From Sabethes cyaneus (Eukaryota; Arthropoda; Insecta; Diptera; Culicidae): 64,000 nt of DNA. How positions within the stretch are numbered: position 1 is the stretch's first letter; every line of letters begins with the position of its first letter. Below are positions 33,300 through 45,289 of the stretch, in pieces. A program made the translations under genes and the position numbers. The notes under the pieces are model-generated. The model was given only the letters and a program-made list of their open reading frames with translations, was not told where the DNA came from and did no database searches. The stretch is from positions 74,547,449 to 74,611,448 of the forward strand of contig NC_071355.1 in assembly GCF_943734655.1 (NCBI RefSeq), in the 5' to 3' direction.

Positions 33300-34565
33300 A
33301 TTAAAATCTTGAACTTTTTTCTATTAAGACTCGTCATAACCTGTAAACTTGTAGATACGACTGAATCAGCATGTTTCTTCCACTTTGAACGCATTTCCTT
33401 AGCACTTTTCAGTGTTTCTCGGCTTCGCAGAAGTCATTGTTTGACAATTGAACAAAATTTTTCAATTGGTCGAAATTCCGGACAATTTGAAGCGTTCATC
33501 TCTTTTAGCACGAAATAGACATCAACATATGAATACCACTCTAGCTCTAGCACCACTTTAGAGTAGTGACAGCTAATTTACGAATGAATGACAAAATCGA
33601 AGGAATGTTTCTTCGAGCAATCTTCAATATATAAACTTGATGTCATTGCTGAGGAAGTGTTGGAAGACTCAGTCTACAGTCCACAGCTACATATTCCTTG
33701 CCAAATAATGGCCTTGTTTGCTAATTTATCAGCAAACACGAACTTATACTTGCCTAGCACATCGTCACGCCCAGTTGCAATGCATAATTTTTGAATGGGA
33801 AGTTGCTTAAAATCCATTTTCACGTAGGTTTCGTCGTTCATTAAAATACATCCGTTGAATTTCGTTTCGTTGGAAAAACTTAGGCTATTTCTGAGAGGTC
33901 AATTACATGTACACTAAAGCCTCTGCATTTTATATTATTTTGTATTTGGTATTATATTTTATATTTGTATCTTATATTAGATGACGGGCAAAGCGCATAT
34001 ATCTTGACAAAAAAATAAATAAATTTCGACAAAACTTGCTCGTACAAACGCCTAGCACGCATCTTGGCTACCAAATTTTGCTTCAAGTGCCGATTCGGAT
34101 TTATACCGGCACTGTAAGACCTATAGCCTTCTTGAGCGAGGATATTTCACGTGGTTTGGTAGTTGGCATCGTACCATTTAGCCATTTGTCGGATGGAGAT
34201 GCCAGGATTGGACTTAACGCACCTCAACATCTTCCCCCTCAGCTTTTGGTCCCTGGTTCCGGTTTTCCTGAGAGTTTTTTGTTGCCTTTTCACACCTATA
34301 CGTTTCCCTTATAACCTTCCTTCAGAACATTGCTCACTGTTGATTTTGGTATTTTTAGCACTTTCGTCAACTTTGATCTATACCACTGTAGATTTTCCAG
34401 GTGCTTGTACAAGATTTTTTTTACGTCGTTCGAGTTTCATTCCGTACTGCTCAGCTCCGCAACGTGGTGGTATAGGACATGGGAGCGTATTCTCGGCCCA
34501 TTAACCGAATGCATCTATTTTTTCGGCCTATGGCCTAGTTCTAGTGAAAGAACAGGTGACTTTGA
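33300..34565 (-). pseudogene. Tc1/mariner DD37-type transposase relic (ITmD37E-like)
   Basis: Reading the minus strand, the N-terminal half (34500-34020) shows helix-turn-helix-like segments with frameshifts. Then comes NDETYVKMDFKQLP (about 33840-33800), which carries the first catalytic Asp as the D of DET. A KYKFVFADKLANKAIIWQ segment and an ICSCG motif follow. The relic continues with an HYSKxVLE piece, NCPEFRPIEKF with the third acidic residue, and a C-terminal KSAKEMRSKWKKHADS helix. The order and motifs match mosquito DD37 transposases. Several frameshifts and stops make it inactive. Terminal repeats were not found. Confidence 0.8.
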
Positions 34566-34731
34566 CGTTCTTTAAAAAAAAAACAGATTACTTACAGTCT
34601 TGAGAAAATAGTTATCACATATTAAAATTGTCTGTCGGTAAAGTATTTTTATTAGCGAGACAAAAGGATAATCTGAATTTAGAAACAGGCCGAGAATATC
34701 CTCCCGTACCCTATTTTGACGAAACTTGCAC

Positions 34732-34995
34732 CAATTCTCGGGTATTTTTTCAAATAGACCTAAGTGACAATGGGAGATTATCTTCGTGTCTCCTCTCTTC
34801 CGTTTTTTACGACGATACTAATGCATTTTAACACATCAGCTTTGCATGAATCGGTTGCCGGAGTCACTAGTTAGCTAATTGTATTGAAAATTTTCTTTTC
34901 TATGCATTTATGTAGCCGTGAAAAGCGCAAGAGAGGAGACGCGAAGAGAATCTCTCATTGTCACATAGGTCTATTTGCAAAATTACTCGAGAATT
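34732..34995. mobile_element. foldback MITE with CAATTCTCG ends
   Basis: The left arm starts CAATTCTCGGGTATTTTTTC and continues through AAATAGACCTAAGTGACAAT and GTCTCCTCTCTT. The right arm is the inverse, ending in ACTCGAGAATTG. The arms are about 70 bp and pair with few mismatches. The total length is about 264 bp. No target duplication could be fixed. Confidence 0.65.
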
Positions 34996-35151
34996 GTTCT
35001 TCATAAACATGTAAACAAAAATATGTCAAATAGTTTCAAAATATGTTCAAATAGTTTACCACACGGGACGTCCGGTGACGCATGAAAGGCGTCCAAATTT
35101 ACTTTTAGTCGCGTTTTACGCAGAAATAGTCTACAAAAATAGTGGCCGATC

Positions 35152-35589
35152 AAGGGGACATAAACAACTACAACTTTGAAAATCTTAGAAAAAGAAAAAG
35201 AAGACAACATTTTATTTTTTTGGTAATCTTTTCTTCTTTTTCGTTTTTCTCAAGCTATGTTTTGTTTACGAAACTGAAGAGTTATAAAAGTCTTTACCAA
35301 GCTACTACCAACAAAACAAAAAAAAAGTTTGTTCCAATACGTTGTGTAGTTTCTGAGAAAAAGGTACATAAAGTTTTAAAATCATGGTTTTTCAGGAGCG
35401 GTGTTTTATTCCGCCGAGGTTGTTCCACGCCGCACTGGAATGCTTATGTGTATGATCGTTTTTCGGCCACTTCCCGTGGTCGGATCATTACAAATTTAGT
35501 ATCAAAATAAGCGAAAAAAACTGCAGAATCAAAATCTGAAATAAAAAAATTATGATTTTTTCAAAAATTTTGGTCGTTTATGTCCCCTT
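35152..35589. mobile_element. short-TIR element (AAGGGGACATAAAC ends)
   Basis: AAGGGGACATAAAC at 35152 and its exact complement GTTTATGTCCCCTT ending at 35589 enclose 438 bp. The 122-codon plus-strand frame that spans it has no known domain and begins outside the element, so it is not called. The target duplication is unclear. Confidence 0.55.
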
Positions 35590-36382
35590 AATTTATATTG
35601 AGAAGGTAGGGCTTGCGCCTCAGTATGCCCCAGTCTGCGTACGCCAATGTACTTTGACAATAACAAAAGTTACCTGATGGCGATCTGCTGACTTAAATCA
35701 AAACTGAAAGTAGTTCGCCCTCCAAAAGTCAAAAGTATTTAGAATTTTATTTTACATATTTGTTTGATGTGGTATAACCTCCAATTAAAAAACTGTTTCT
35801 GTATAACTGAAAATATATACGATCACATAATTATAGGAGAGCTCCATTTGTTAGCAAAGAAGTGTGTTTGCTTTGCGGTTTAAGTATTGGGTTACAGCTG
35901 GTGAGACCGACTTCTGTCAGTCAGTCGCATTCGAATACCGAGCTTCGCGAGTAGATTATTGTGCAAACATGGATTTCTAGGCTGTAATAAAGTTATAGGT
36001 ACACCAATATTTTATCTAAAATTTGCATTTAAAACAGCTGGCACAGTTGAACATTCACAGCAGTAATTGGGGTTAATTGATAATATTATAATCTATGTTG
36101 GGAAGATAGTGACCACACTCAACGACTTAAAATTACTAAAATTCGAATGCTTGCAACGCGCTGGCGCTGCTCACAGTCAGACTATGAGGTCTAAAGGTAA
36201 TAAAGAAAAAATGTCATTTCTTGATTCGTACACACAACGAACGGCAGCAGCGAGAACGGCGAGCTTCACGGCGAAATGCCTTATATGAATGAGCGGCAGT
36301 CCTTCATTGCTTCATCATTAATTTGTGAAGGTCAGCAAAAATGGCCGACCGAGGAGCCAGGCACGGTTAGTACCGGTCAGTA
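35590..36382. other. unassigned intron sequence
   Basis: AT-rich, then mixed composition. At 36341 a good-context ATG is followed by eight codons and a GTTAGT donor-like word. It would be phase 1, so it cannot join the phase-0 frame that starts at 13034. No gene is called. Confidence 0.35.
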
Positions 36383-36413
36383 CCAGCCAGTCAGCCAGCC
36401 AGCCAGCCAGCCA
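36383..36413. repeat. CCAG tetranucleotide microsatellite
   Basis: About seven CCAG units with one interruption (a T at 36391). Confidence 0.9.
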
Positions 36414-38874
36414 TAGAGCAATATATGGTCCGATGGTGCAGCATATTATGAATCGTTGTTTTGCCTCCGAACCAACCTTTGCACGGAGCGGTCTGATGTG
36501 AGTTTTGCAGCAAAACAAAACATTCCGAGTAAGGTGGATGGTCTAGTTTTTGCCGCCATCATCGTTGGCATATTGTTGGATTTCAAACGTGCGGCATACT
36601 TCCGCGAGGGGCAACGTTATGACGTACATTTCATTGTGATTGGATGCAGCTTTTTGATTGGATCGTTTAAAAGAAAACATTCCGTTAGAATGTGGTGCAA
36701 CTTCAAGCATTAAAATATCCACAAAGGTCTTACTCTAATTTAACAGCACTTATTTTTTTATTTCGTAGAGCTTAGGTGATTGGATAATTTAATAATATTC
36801 AGCACAGAAGCACCATTACTTTGAGCAACAGCAAGCTGACAAGAAGTTCACAAATCCTGAAAAGAACTAAATATAACCTAGAAATTATGCTTCCTGCTTA
36901 GCCTCGGTACGGAAAAGTACTATTATTATCGTTCGCAATAGAGCGCATTCACCCGGCTGTCCATTGTGGCTAGATAAAAGAGTAATTTTCATCCTCTTGA
37001 TTATTCACATAAGGCAAACATTTTGCTTCGTTTCATCTATGCCTCGAGCCGTGGTATCTCTCCAAAACTTCTTTACAGCAACGACAGTATCTCTCCGCAT
37101 CAATCTTTTATGAGAATTATTACTACCCTACCCAGGCCATTGCTTGTTCTACAGAACCCATCAGGGGCGTCGTTGCTGTCCCTCACCTCGTTCGCCAATT
37201 TGAGCCATCCTAGATTGAGCTGCCAGTTGGCAAGCTCGGCATTTGGTCGCGATGATTTATCGTAGAATAGGCATTTGTACAAGCACGTAGGATATTATGA
37301 TTCACCTGCGCGCGGAAATACCCTAAACTCTACCCAAAAGCAAATACATTGCTCAGACCCACACTCACTGCCTGTGGCTCAAGTGACTCTTCAGTACAAG
37401 GCGAGGAGAGCCCCCGAAATCTGTGGTGGCGGCGGCGGCGGTAAGCTCGTTAAACTTTCGCACGTGAAGGCGAGAGTGCCTTGTATGAAAAGCACAAAAA
37501 AACAAGAATTTTTTTGTGATGCTGCCTCGAATTAGTGTTGGAGAGCCTGTCATGGTTACGTACCGGTTGGAACATCACGCTCTGGTATATAGAAAGAAAC
37601 GGGTTTTCGGGACCTTGTAGTTGTTGTCTCCACTGCAGAAGTGAGCTTTAATTTGGAGCTCAAGTACTTGGGCTGGCGGTGACTTTTTTGTTTTTCATTT
37701 TAATAGGATATATTCAACTATTCATTCGTAAGCTTCAATGTTGCTAACGAGCGATGTGATATTTATCCACTTTAATTTGAATAAAACGGAACAAAGTCAT
37801 CATGTTGTTTGCCTACTGGTAATTTGATTAGTTCATCCTAAGTAATTAAATGTATTATGCATATTTGGCTGGTTTACCATATCAATAAAACGAAATGATT
37901 TTTTACTAGAGAAATGTTCGAATGACACAATCAGTTCAGTTGGTTTTGATGTCAGCAAATGGTGGGTACCCTTCCGGAATCCGGTGTGTGCCAATCGACG
38001 TCTGTCTCATCGCATTTAGAAGAACTTTCAGCGGTGCGATGTGTTAAAGTACCGCGGTTGGCAGTTGGGCATTCAAATCATCGTATACTTACCAACACAA
38101 CTGCGAAAGGCACACATTGCCTTTGCCATTGCCGGCACGGCGGGCGCGATGGCGATGACATCATGCAGTAAACTTTCGCACTACCGCGCCGCTTTACCCT
38201 CTCTCATAATAGGCACTTATGATGATGGTGAACGCGATGAAGTAAGTTCTCAGGAGTTTGCGAGTCATATATCTACATATTGTCCGTTTTGCTGGAACTG
38301 GCGGCGGTCTGCGGTGCGGCGAAATGAAGCGATGCCCTCACACGGTACGCTATCACACCCCGAGGTGCCAAGCTACGTATGATGTATTTCCTATATTTTC
38401 TAGCATTGTTTTTGATGCTAAAAATTTCTGCGAACATTAATGACTTCTTTTTCTGATTACCGCACAAATCATTGCGCATGATGCCGCTGTTGTCTGTTAG
38501 GAACTTTGGTGGAGGGATCGTAAAGGAAAAGAAGTGCTCGAATTCGGATGTGGTTATGTGCTCATCCCAACTGGGTGTGTTATGTTATTTTTTTACGTTC
38601 GAATGTATTCAACAACGCTATATTATCAATTTGTCGGCTTTTTGTGTTGATTGCGATGACTGTTAGGAATCGTAGATGTTTGTGATAACAAAAAAACTGT
38701 CTGTTAGCGAAATATATGTCAATTAGTAGTGCTGGCTGGACGAATGTGCGGAATGATTTCATTGTAAAACTATAAACTAGCCAATGCATTGTATTTTTTC
38801 ATGCTGTTAGAAAAATATCAAAATCAAATATTGGATTGTAAATTTTGATTTTTTGATGCCATAAAAATCATAAA
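36414..38874. other. intron sequence with a GC-richer part
   Basis: 37200-37560 and 37960-38380 are less AT-rich than the rest. A GGC trinucleotide run sits at about 37426-37441. Open frames on both strands have no recognisable domain and no consistent splice signals. A GTAAGC after the GGC run and a GTAAGT near 38240 are isolated donor-like words. Function is unknown. Confidence 0.35.
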
Positions 38875-39405
38875 ACTCCGGGAACTCCTAGGAAATGACC
38901 AGCTTCGAACATGAACAAAAACTCATGGTACGACTCCTTAAATCACACTAAAACTTTTACAGTAGTTCCATGTAAGCCAATTTGAGTACCTAGAACCACA
39001 ATGGCCAATTCCGGACATGGTTTTATTATCAAACATATACCACATGGTGTTCCTCACTTCCCTAGGGGTTCCCGGGTTCCCCCAAACATGTCCAGATATG
39101 ACCAAACCTGACCCAAGATAGCAGATTTTGGCTTCCATTGATCTAGTTATTGAATTCTAGTGTGATTTAAGGTGTCGCACGATAAATTTTTGTTCATGAA
39201 CGAAACTGCCACTTGTCTGAGTGTTCTCGGATGTCCCCGGATCTTGTCCAGATATAACCAACGTGGTTCTGGGTAGTTGATTTGACTTCGATTGATCTAG
39301 TTTTGAAATTCTGGCGTAAATTGGTAAAGGTGTTGCATGATAAGTTTTTGTTCATGTTCGATACTGGCCATTTCCTCAGCGATAACTCAATCCGCAACAT
39401 TTCCG
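38875..39405. mobile_element. foldback repeat with internal duplication
   Basis: The outer left block GGAAATGACCAGCTTCGAAC, followed by ATGAACAAAAACT, is matched by its inverse near 39340-39380 (AGTTTTTGTTCAT, then GTTCGATACTGGCCATTTCC). Internal words ATTGATCTAGTT and CCAGATATRACCAA each occur twice in direct order. The pattern is that of a mosquito foldback element containing a partial tandem duplication. A target duplication was not identified. Confidence 0.6.
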
Positions 39406-39849
39406 GTTAGTCCCAATACAGCTTGCTTGCTTCCACCCGTACTCTAGGCTGCTGTCTCTTAGGGATTGCCAAGAAGCTCCGGGCATAGTGAAAGCGCTAG
39501 TTAGAGCCCGAAAACGAAACCTTCTCTACTTATTTATTTATTTATTTATTTTAATGGCTACGGTACGTTATTGATCTTGCGCCGAACGTGTTATGGTCCT
39601 CCAGTACTTGTATGTTTGGCTAGGGATGTGCAAACGGTTCACGAGCCATTCAAAAATACCAGTTTAGAAAAAAAGAATATTCAAACGTACGGTTGAAAAA
39701 GAACCACGGTTCTTTGAACGTACCCGAAGGTATCAAGAAATTTGATTCGTAAATCGTAATTTACCGAACTGTCAAGTTGGCGAGTAAACGAACCATGAAC
39801 AAATCTTATCATTTGAATCGGTTTGCAGCAGAAATTGAATGCTTCAACG
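39406..39849 (-). repeat. probable LINE 3' end (minus-oriented) and unassigned flank
   Basis: A tail of ATTT units (39530-39555, read as AAAT on the minus strand) follows, in minus-strand terms, a stretch that runs down from about 39640. This is how LINE 3' ends look. The element cannot be named. The remainder to 39849 shows nothing clear. Confidence 0.35.
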
Positions 39850-41280
39850 CCGCTCACGCACCGCACCTCTAGTTTGAGCTACTCTTTCATGGGGCATTCT
39901 GGCCACGTGCTCAGTCTACCACAGCCTCTCATATTGTACTACCTTCACTATATTTGTATACTTGATACAGTTCGTGGTTCATGCGTCTGCGTCATACTCC
40001 ATTTTCCATTTTGCCACCAAGTATTGATCGCAGAATTTTAGGATTAAAGCCCCAAGCTCTCGTCGATCAGCTTCTTTCAGCGTCCATGATTCGAGTCCGT
40101 AAAGGGTCAGCGGGAGTATTAGTGTTCTGAGTGCGCCAGTTTTATGCGAATTTGCAAACTACGGCACTTCAGCTAGCTACGTAATCGTTGTCACATGTCA
40201 CGAATGTACCAAGGTATATCCCAAGTAACAATTTGGGTTTTATTACACTCTTATGATGGCATTTAAGACCAAAATTCCACTACTTCATCGTTCCCCATCC
40301 AGCTCCACCAGAGCACCAACACCGTTTTGACTCTCACGTTCCCTGCCAGCAACTATGTATTTCGTTTCTGCGGTTAATGGCAAATTCCAGTGTAGCTGCC
40401 TCCAATTTAAAAGGCCTTCTCCAGTGCTCTATGCTTGATGCCGATGATATCGACGTCATCCGCAAAACGAAGCATGTAAGTTCTTATGATGAAAGTCCCG
40501 TTCCTTTCCAATGTTACGAAAGCAGCCGATGTTTTACCCGCTATTTTGACACATGATTTTAACCCATCCAGAGTCGCATAAGTCAGTTTAATTAGTTTCG
40601 TCTGAAAACCAAACCTAGCTATTTGCCACAGCTCATTTCGTTTGACTGAAACCGACGCTACCTTGAAGTCCACAAATATTCGGAGATGATGAATCTGCAT
40701 TTTGTACTCCCGGAACTTAACTAGTAACTGAAGCAGAGTAAACATCTGAACCACCGTGGAGCGACCCAGTTTAGTACTCACCGACGAAGGACTCCACTAA
40801 CGATCTTAGTCGACAGAACATGATACAGGAGAGCATCATATAGGCAGAATTGAGTAATATTATGCCTCTACAGTTTTTACACTCTAGTCGATGTTTTATT
40901 TGCATTTGTCTTTCCGTCCAGATCATAACAATGATCCGGTGGATTGCTTCGTGTAGCGGCTCGCACGCCTTTAGGAGTTCAGCCAGGATACCATCGTTCC
41001 CATCAGCCTTATCGTTATCCAGTTCACTGATTGCCTTTTTAAGCCCCTTCTGTGTGGGTAACTCCACAGCTTGGCCATCGCTCGAAATTCTTTTCCTGCT
41101 CCTGCTAACTCCGTGCTTACTGTTTACCTCTCCATTCAACAGTGTCTAAAAGTGCTCCCTCCACCTGGCTGTTTAGTCAATTGCCAGGTCGATAATTCCT
41201 GCACCTCACCTCTCCTCGTATTCCCGTTTTTCGACGATGAGGTGTTTTCTCCCCAGCTCTAATCTCTCTATACCTTTCGC
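39850..41280 (-). pseudogene. RTE-type LINE relic: reverse transcriptase to C terminus
   Basis: On the minus strand, from 41139 down, the frame reads the RTE linker and first RT motifs: LKKAISELDNDKADGNDGI, the RGIILLNSAY motif and LRSLVESFVGEY. After a frameshift near 40780 it continues with YKMQIHHLRIFVDFK, where the expected YDSVKRNELW reads ASVSVKRNELW. RFADDVDIIG, the catalytic FADD box, follows at about 40460. From 40140 to 39850 come LTLYGLESWTLKEADRR and a degenerate W-x-E-HVARM C-terminal motif. Stops and frameshifts are frequent. An unrelated short insert seems to lie near 40206-40270. The endonuclease domain is absent. Confidence 0.88.
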
Positions 41281-41284
41281 TGTT

Positions 41285-41760
41285 CCAAGTTCCAAGTAAC
41301 AAATGTAAACCCACTTGGTTTTACTTGAATTTTATAGAGGTTTTATTGCGATATTAATAATCATCCCTGGTTTTATTGTGGTATGACGCAATATATGCCT
41401 TGTAGCAATTTAAAAGATTTAAAATCTTACGCTATTACTGTAAATAAAAAACAAAATAACAAGAGGATACAAGTCAAAACACGCTTATAGCTAGCTATAA
41501 AACCACGATAAAGTTGTTATTAAAGCAAATTTATTGTGGTAGCTTATATTACCACGAAAGAACTAATTGGCTGTCAAACATCTCTTATAAACTTACAAAA
41601 TTTATCTTATTGCAGTTGCTTGTCAAATAGCAATAAATCTGTTAGTTTTATAGAGCTATTAAAGCAAAGTGTTTTGCAAAAAGAAGGTTAGAATCAATCG
41701 GTTTTCCTGCCACGGGAAGCAACTAAAATGGTTTTGCTAGAAATTAAAATTGACTACCTG
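41285..41760. repeat. AT-rich repeat-like segment
   Basis: It begins with CCAAGTAACAA, a word also found at 40217 inside the RTE relic (CCCAAGTAACAATTTGGG), suggesting related inserts. Words such as GGTTTTATTG and AACCACGATAAAG recur in both orientations. The element type and limits are not resolved. Confidence 0.3.
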
Positions 41761-41764
41761 AATA

Positions 41765-42185
41765 CAGTAATGTTCCGATTTTGCCAGCCCTATGTTGAAT
41801 TTTGGGCTGACAAAATGGGGAAATTGACAAAATCGGGATTTTTTTCGATGTTTTTTTAAATTGTTAAAATCAGATTTTGTACTTTAGTGGTTTTTTGTAG
41901 TTGTTGTATGACTTTTTCCTGTTTTACAAAGTTGTACAAATAGTAAAAATACATAACATTGGTGAATATAGTATACCTCTATCTGCTTGTTTAGGAACTG
42001 TATAACTTTTAATATAAACTTACCTCGATTTACTTGCAAGAAGGCAACATTTTATTCGAAAACTTTCCCCAGAATGAAACGTTTTATAAATCATGTTTAA
42101 AAGCTTAAAAGTTAAACAAAATTCATAGACTGACTAAATCGGAGGGTAGACAAAATCGGCAGCAGACAAAATCGGAACATTACTG
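41765..42185. mobile_element. TA-flanked pogo-like MITE (CAGTAATGTTCCGATTTTG ends)
   Basis: The 421-bp element has TA duplications (41763-41764 and 42186-42187) and perfect 19-bp inverted tips, CAGTAATGTTCCGATTTTG. The motif GACAAAATCGG is repeated near both ends (about 41838, 42148 and 42164). CAG tips and TA target fit the pogo/Tigger branch. A degraded relative of its middle lies at 7780-7925. Confidence 0.85.
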
Positions 42186-42189
42186 TATA

Positions 42190-43095
42190 TTTATTTTGTT
42201 AAAACAACCAGTTTTCGAAAATTGCAAAATTTCGATGGCGCGTTGATTTTATCCTCCACCAATATCAATATGTACCATAAAATTAAATGCGCACATGCTG
42301 CAAACCAACGGAAATTGCTGAAAATTTATTAATTATTCTATGGGATATTTTATTATGGTCGCAATAAGCCAAATCGATCAGAATGATCTGACAGTAAAAC
42401 TCACGGATAAATTTTCAAGTTCGCATATTATCCCTACCTTCGCTGCTCTGGTATGTACATTTCATAAAGTCTTGATCAATCCTTCTCTTTTAGGACCTAG
42501 TCAGATTCTAGCTGTAATTGCTATATTATAATTAACCTCGATTAATCATTTTTTCTTCTCTATTTACTTCCAGGTGAGCGTTCAAATTCAACATCATGGA
42601 TTTCTTCTTCAACTGTGGGTACCTGAAAAACCTTTTAAGTCTAAGTTTTCCAAAACTATTTAAACTGTCATCATAATTTGTCTCGCCTTGCAAAAATACA
42701 TTGTGAGACGCAGCCTTGTTATGTCCTTTGTGCAACGTTTTTACTTATTCGACGCTAACGGTCCAGCTAAGCAATATTTCAAAAAGTTTGTATTGAACAT
42801 TTGTAAAGCTTATTATAAACCACAATATTGCTGAATTAAGTATTATTCTATCTTTTGTATTTCTTCTTCCCCTCTGTTGGGTACTCTTACCACTGCGTCC
42901 ATTATTTTGAACTATTGTGGTATGCCCCGTTTTATTATTTTACTATACGCTTCAAGCTTACCTATCACTTATTGAGGAAATGACAGGCTGGTAGCCGGAG
43001 CGAGACATGTGTCAGGGATGACTAGGTTTATGAACCTAGTATTCTGATCGGCGACGCCAACCAGATCTCCCCTTTTTGAGATACTGCAGTCTGCG
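42190..43095. other. unassigned intron sequence
   Basis: AT-rich; no gene, RNA or repeat end recognised. Confidence 0.4.
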
Positions 43096-43097
43096 TA

Positions 43098-44287
43098 CCG
43101 TGAATTCGGGTGAAATTGATCACTTTTTCGAGTATTTTTTAAATATCTTTGAATAGAAACATATTAAGGAAGATGATTCAATTTTAAAATAAGTACTGTA
43201 GTGCTGGCTACACGACAGTATCATCTATATCTTATATAAATAGTTTTATTTTAGATAAAACTTAATGTAATCGTGAAATTGAAAATTTACAAATAACGGG
43301 TGAAATTGATCACGTAGAAATCAAGACGATATTGCTATTAAACCATACGCTCTGACAGCAATAAGATAACGTGCAGTATAAAATCTGGCGTAATCGAGAT
43401 ATTGCCTGCATGTAGGCAACAATGTCGCGTACAGCAACTAGCACAAAAATCAAACAGTCAGCTCTACATTAGCATGGTTGATGCATCTGCTATATAAATA
43501 AGAACGATAGAAAAGATATTAAGTCAATTTTAGCATCGTAATCGTTTGTTTTTGTTTAAACATTGCTGTATATACGTGTAAATGTACGATTTACGTATAC
43601 AATCTTCACCAATGTAGTGAAACAAATAATTTAATTCTCCTCATATACGGGAGCTTGACTGTCTCTTTGAATGTGTAGTTGCATTTCGCTATGTAAGCAC
43701 AAACCGATCTCTTGCACTCTCATGCAACTGCCATATGGAGCGTTTGTAAAATTTGTGCGAAGTATTGTCTGTCTTTTGCACCCTTTTATAAATCTCCATT
43801 CTGCTTCACAGAAAGAATAAACTTTCGCAGGTGGCAGCTCCATTTCGCACCCATAGCGATCTAGAAATCTATGTTGCCTCAGTTCATGATGTTATCAATC
43901 GTTTTATTTCGTAAAAGGTCAAATTAAACAATTTCTGTCGCATTATTTCATTCATGAAAATTATCAAAGCACAGCCAGATAATTAGAGAATCGAACTAGT
44001 TCTATTAAAATTTCCTTCTGCAACGAAATTTGTGTTAACAGCAAGGAGTTTTATCGGGCATGTTGAAAATTGCGATTCGATCAAAATAGTAAATTTTAAA
44101 AAATCAAGCCATTTACAAGATCAATCTTGCTGAAAGCCAAGTGACTTTGACCTGTAACTCAATCTTTATATGGATGGGTGCATATTCAGCTTTATGAATC
44201 AGTATAAACGTAGAATAAAGAGTTTTTTACTCGTTGGTCTAAGGTGATCAATTTCACCCGACTGATCAATTTCGCCCGAATCGACGG
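43098..44287. mobile_element. TA-flanked non-autonomous element with GGGTGAAATTGATCAC motif
   Basis: The 1190-bp element has TA duplications (43096-43097 and 44288-44289). The tips are CCGTGAATTCGGGTGAAATT on the left and CCGTCGATTCGGGCGAAATT from the right. GGGTGAAATTGATCAC recurs at about 43300 and, inverted, at about 44243-44258. The minus-strand frame 43631-43843 is unrecognised, and no transposase motif is present. Confidence 0.8.
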
Positions 44288-45289
44288 TACTATTTGTGCT
44301 CCACGATTGCAGAGCAAAGGTTCCGAGGTTAAATATCATCTTGTACGAAACTGAGATTTCGAAGATGATATTTACTCGGACAATGTCCTGTAGCAAGACC
44401 GGTAAGCTTACTGAGATCTCTCTTATTGAGACTCAGCAACTTTTGAGTAACCCTCATCCCCGATGTTATATATTTTTAGATTGTTTGAGCGATTGTACAG
44501 CCATCCTACTGGCCATAACTGTTCGGCTCTCCTTTTGTTTCAGCCCACCCTCCAGCACACAGTCAGATATCAGGCAGAGTGAATCTCGACCCGTGAGTAG
44601 AGAGTTGGAGCCACATCTTCGTTTGTCGACTCACAACGAGCCGGCGTGTTGAGGATAGACGAGGATCAGGACTGAACCTAGCGCATCGTTCAAGTCCTGT
44701 TCCTCCCCTACTCTCCTCTCCACCTCATTCGTTTCTTTGTTTTTCGGCAGAGAGAGCTTGCACGGTAAGAAATCGTCCACTGCATCAGTGACCGGCTTGA
44801 TGCAGCAAGGGCAAATGGCTGTGGAGGGCGCCCTGGTACTCCACAGGCTCCGTTGCGGCGAGAGAATTTATAGAACCCCCTCCACCATTCATCCCTCGGC
44901 ACGGGTCGCGTTACACCTTGGATTAGGGGTTTATCCATTCAAGTTTTTCCATAATAGCCATGGATAACAGCTATTACAACTATCTCCTTTAGGGGCTTTG
45001 GACCCTCTGCTTTGGTTCCTGGCAGTCAAGAGAATCGTCCTACAGACGGAGAGTTTACACTTCAGCCTTGGCATGAGTGCCCCCTTCTCTGTCCGCATAC
45101 AACCCTAGTTTCCACCGGTTGTCCAATTTCCATTAAGGAACGTATCCCGGATGGTACCACGAGGAGGTCGAGATAGGAGTTGATGAATAAGAGGCTGTGG
45201 AACCTCATGGTGATTCTGGAGCGCATTATTCAACCATTTACCATTCATCTTTTGTATTTACGGTGCACACCCGATTCTCACCGAAGCGT
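44288..45289 (-). repeat. RTE-like 5' region, minus-oriented
   Basis: The words ACCACGAGGAGGT, GAGATAGGAGTTG, GATGAATAAGAGGCT and a GCACATTATTCA-like ending at 45150-45235 correspond, in the same order, to 60510-60590. That segment lies just upstream of an RTE endonuclease on the minus strand. The part 44820-44990 matches the fragment at 3440-3790. No endonuclease sequence follows here, so the copy is cut short by the neighbouring TA element or a deletion. Confidence 0.45.

Noticed and set aside
35142..35510. 122-codon plus-strand frame starting with a plausible ATG
   Set aside because: It crosses the border of a short-TIR element and has no recognised domain; low-complexity Lys/Phe segments suggest chance.
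36341..36367. Good-context ATG with eight codons and a GTTAGT, considered as an alternative Chd64 first exon
   Set aside because: It would end in phase 1 while the exon at 13034 ends in phase 0, so it cannot join the same second exon in frame; the donor is also weaker.
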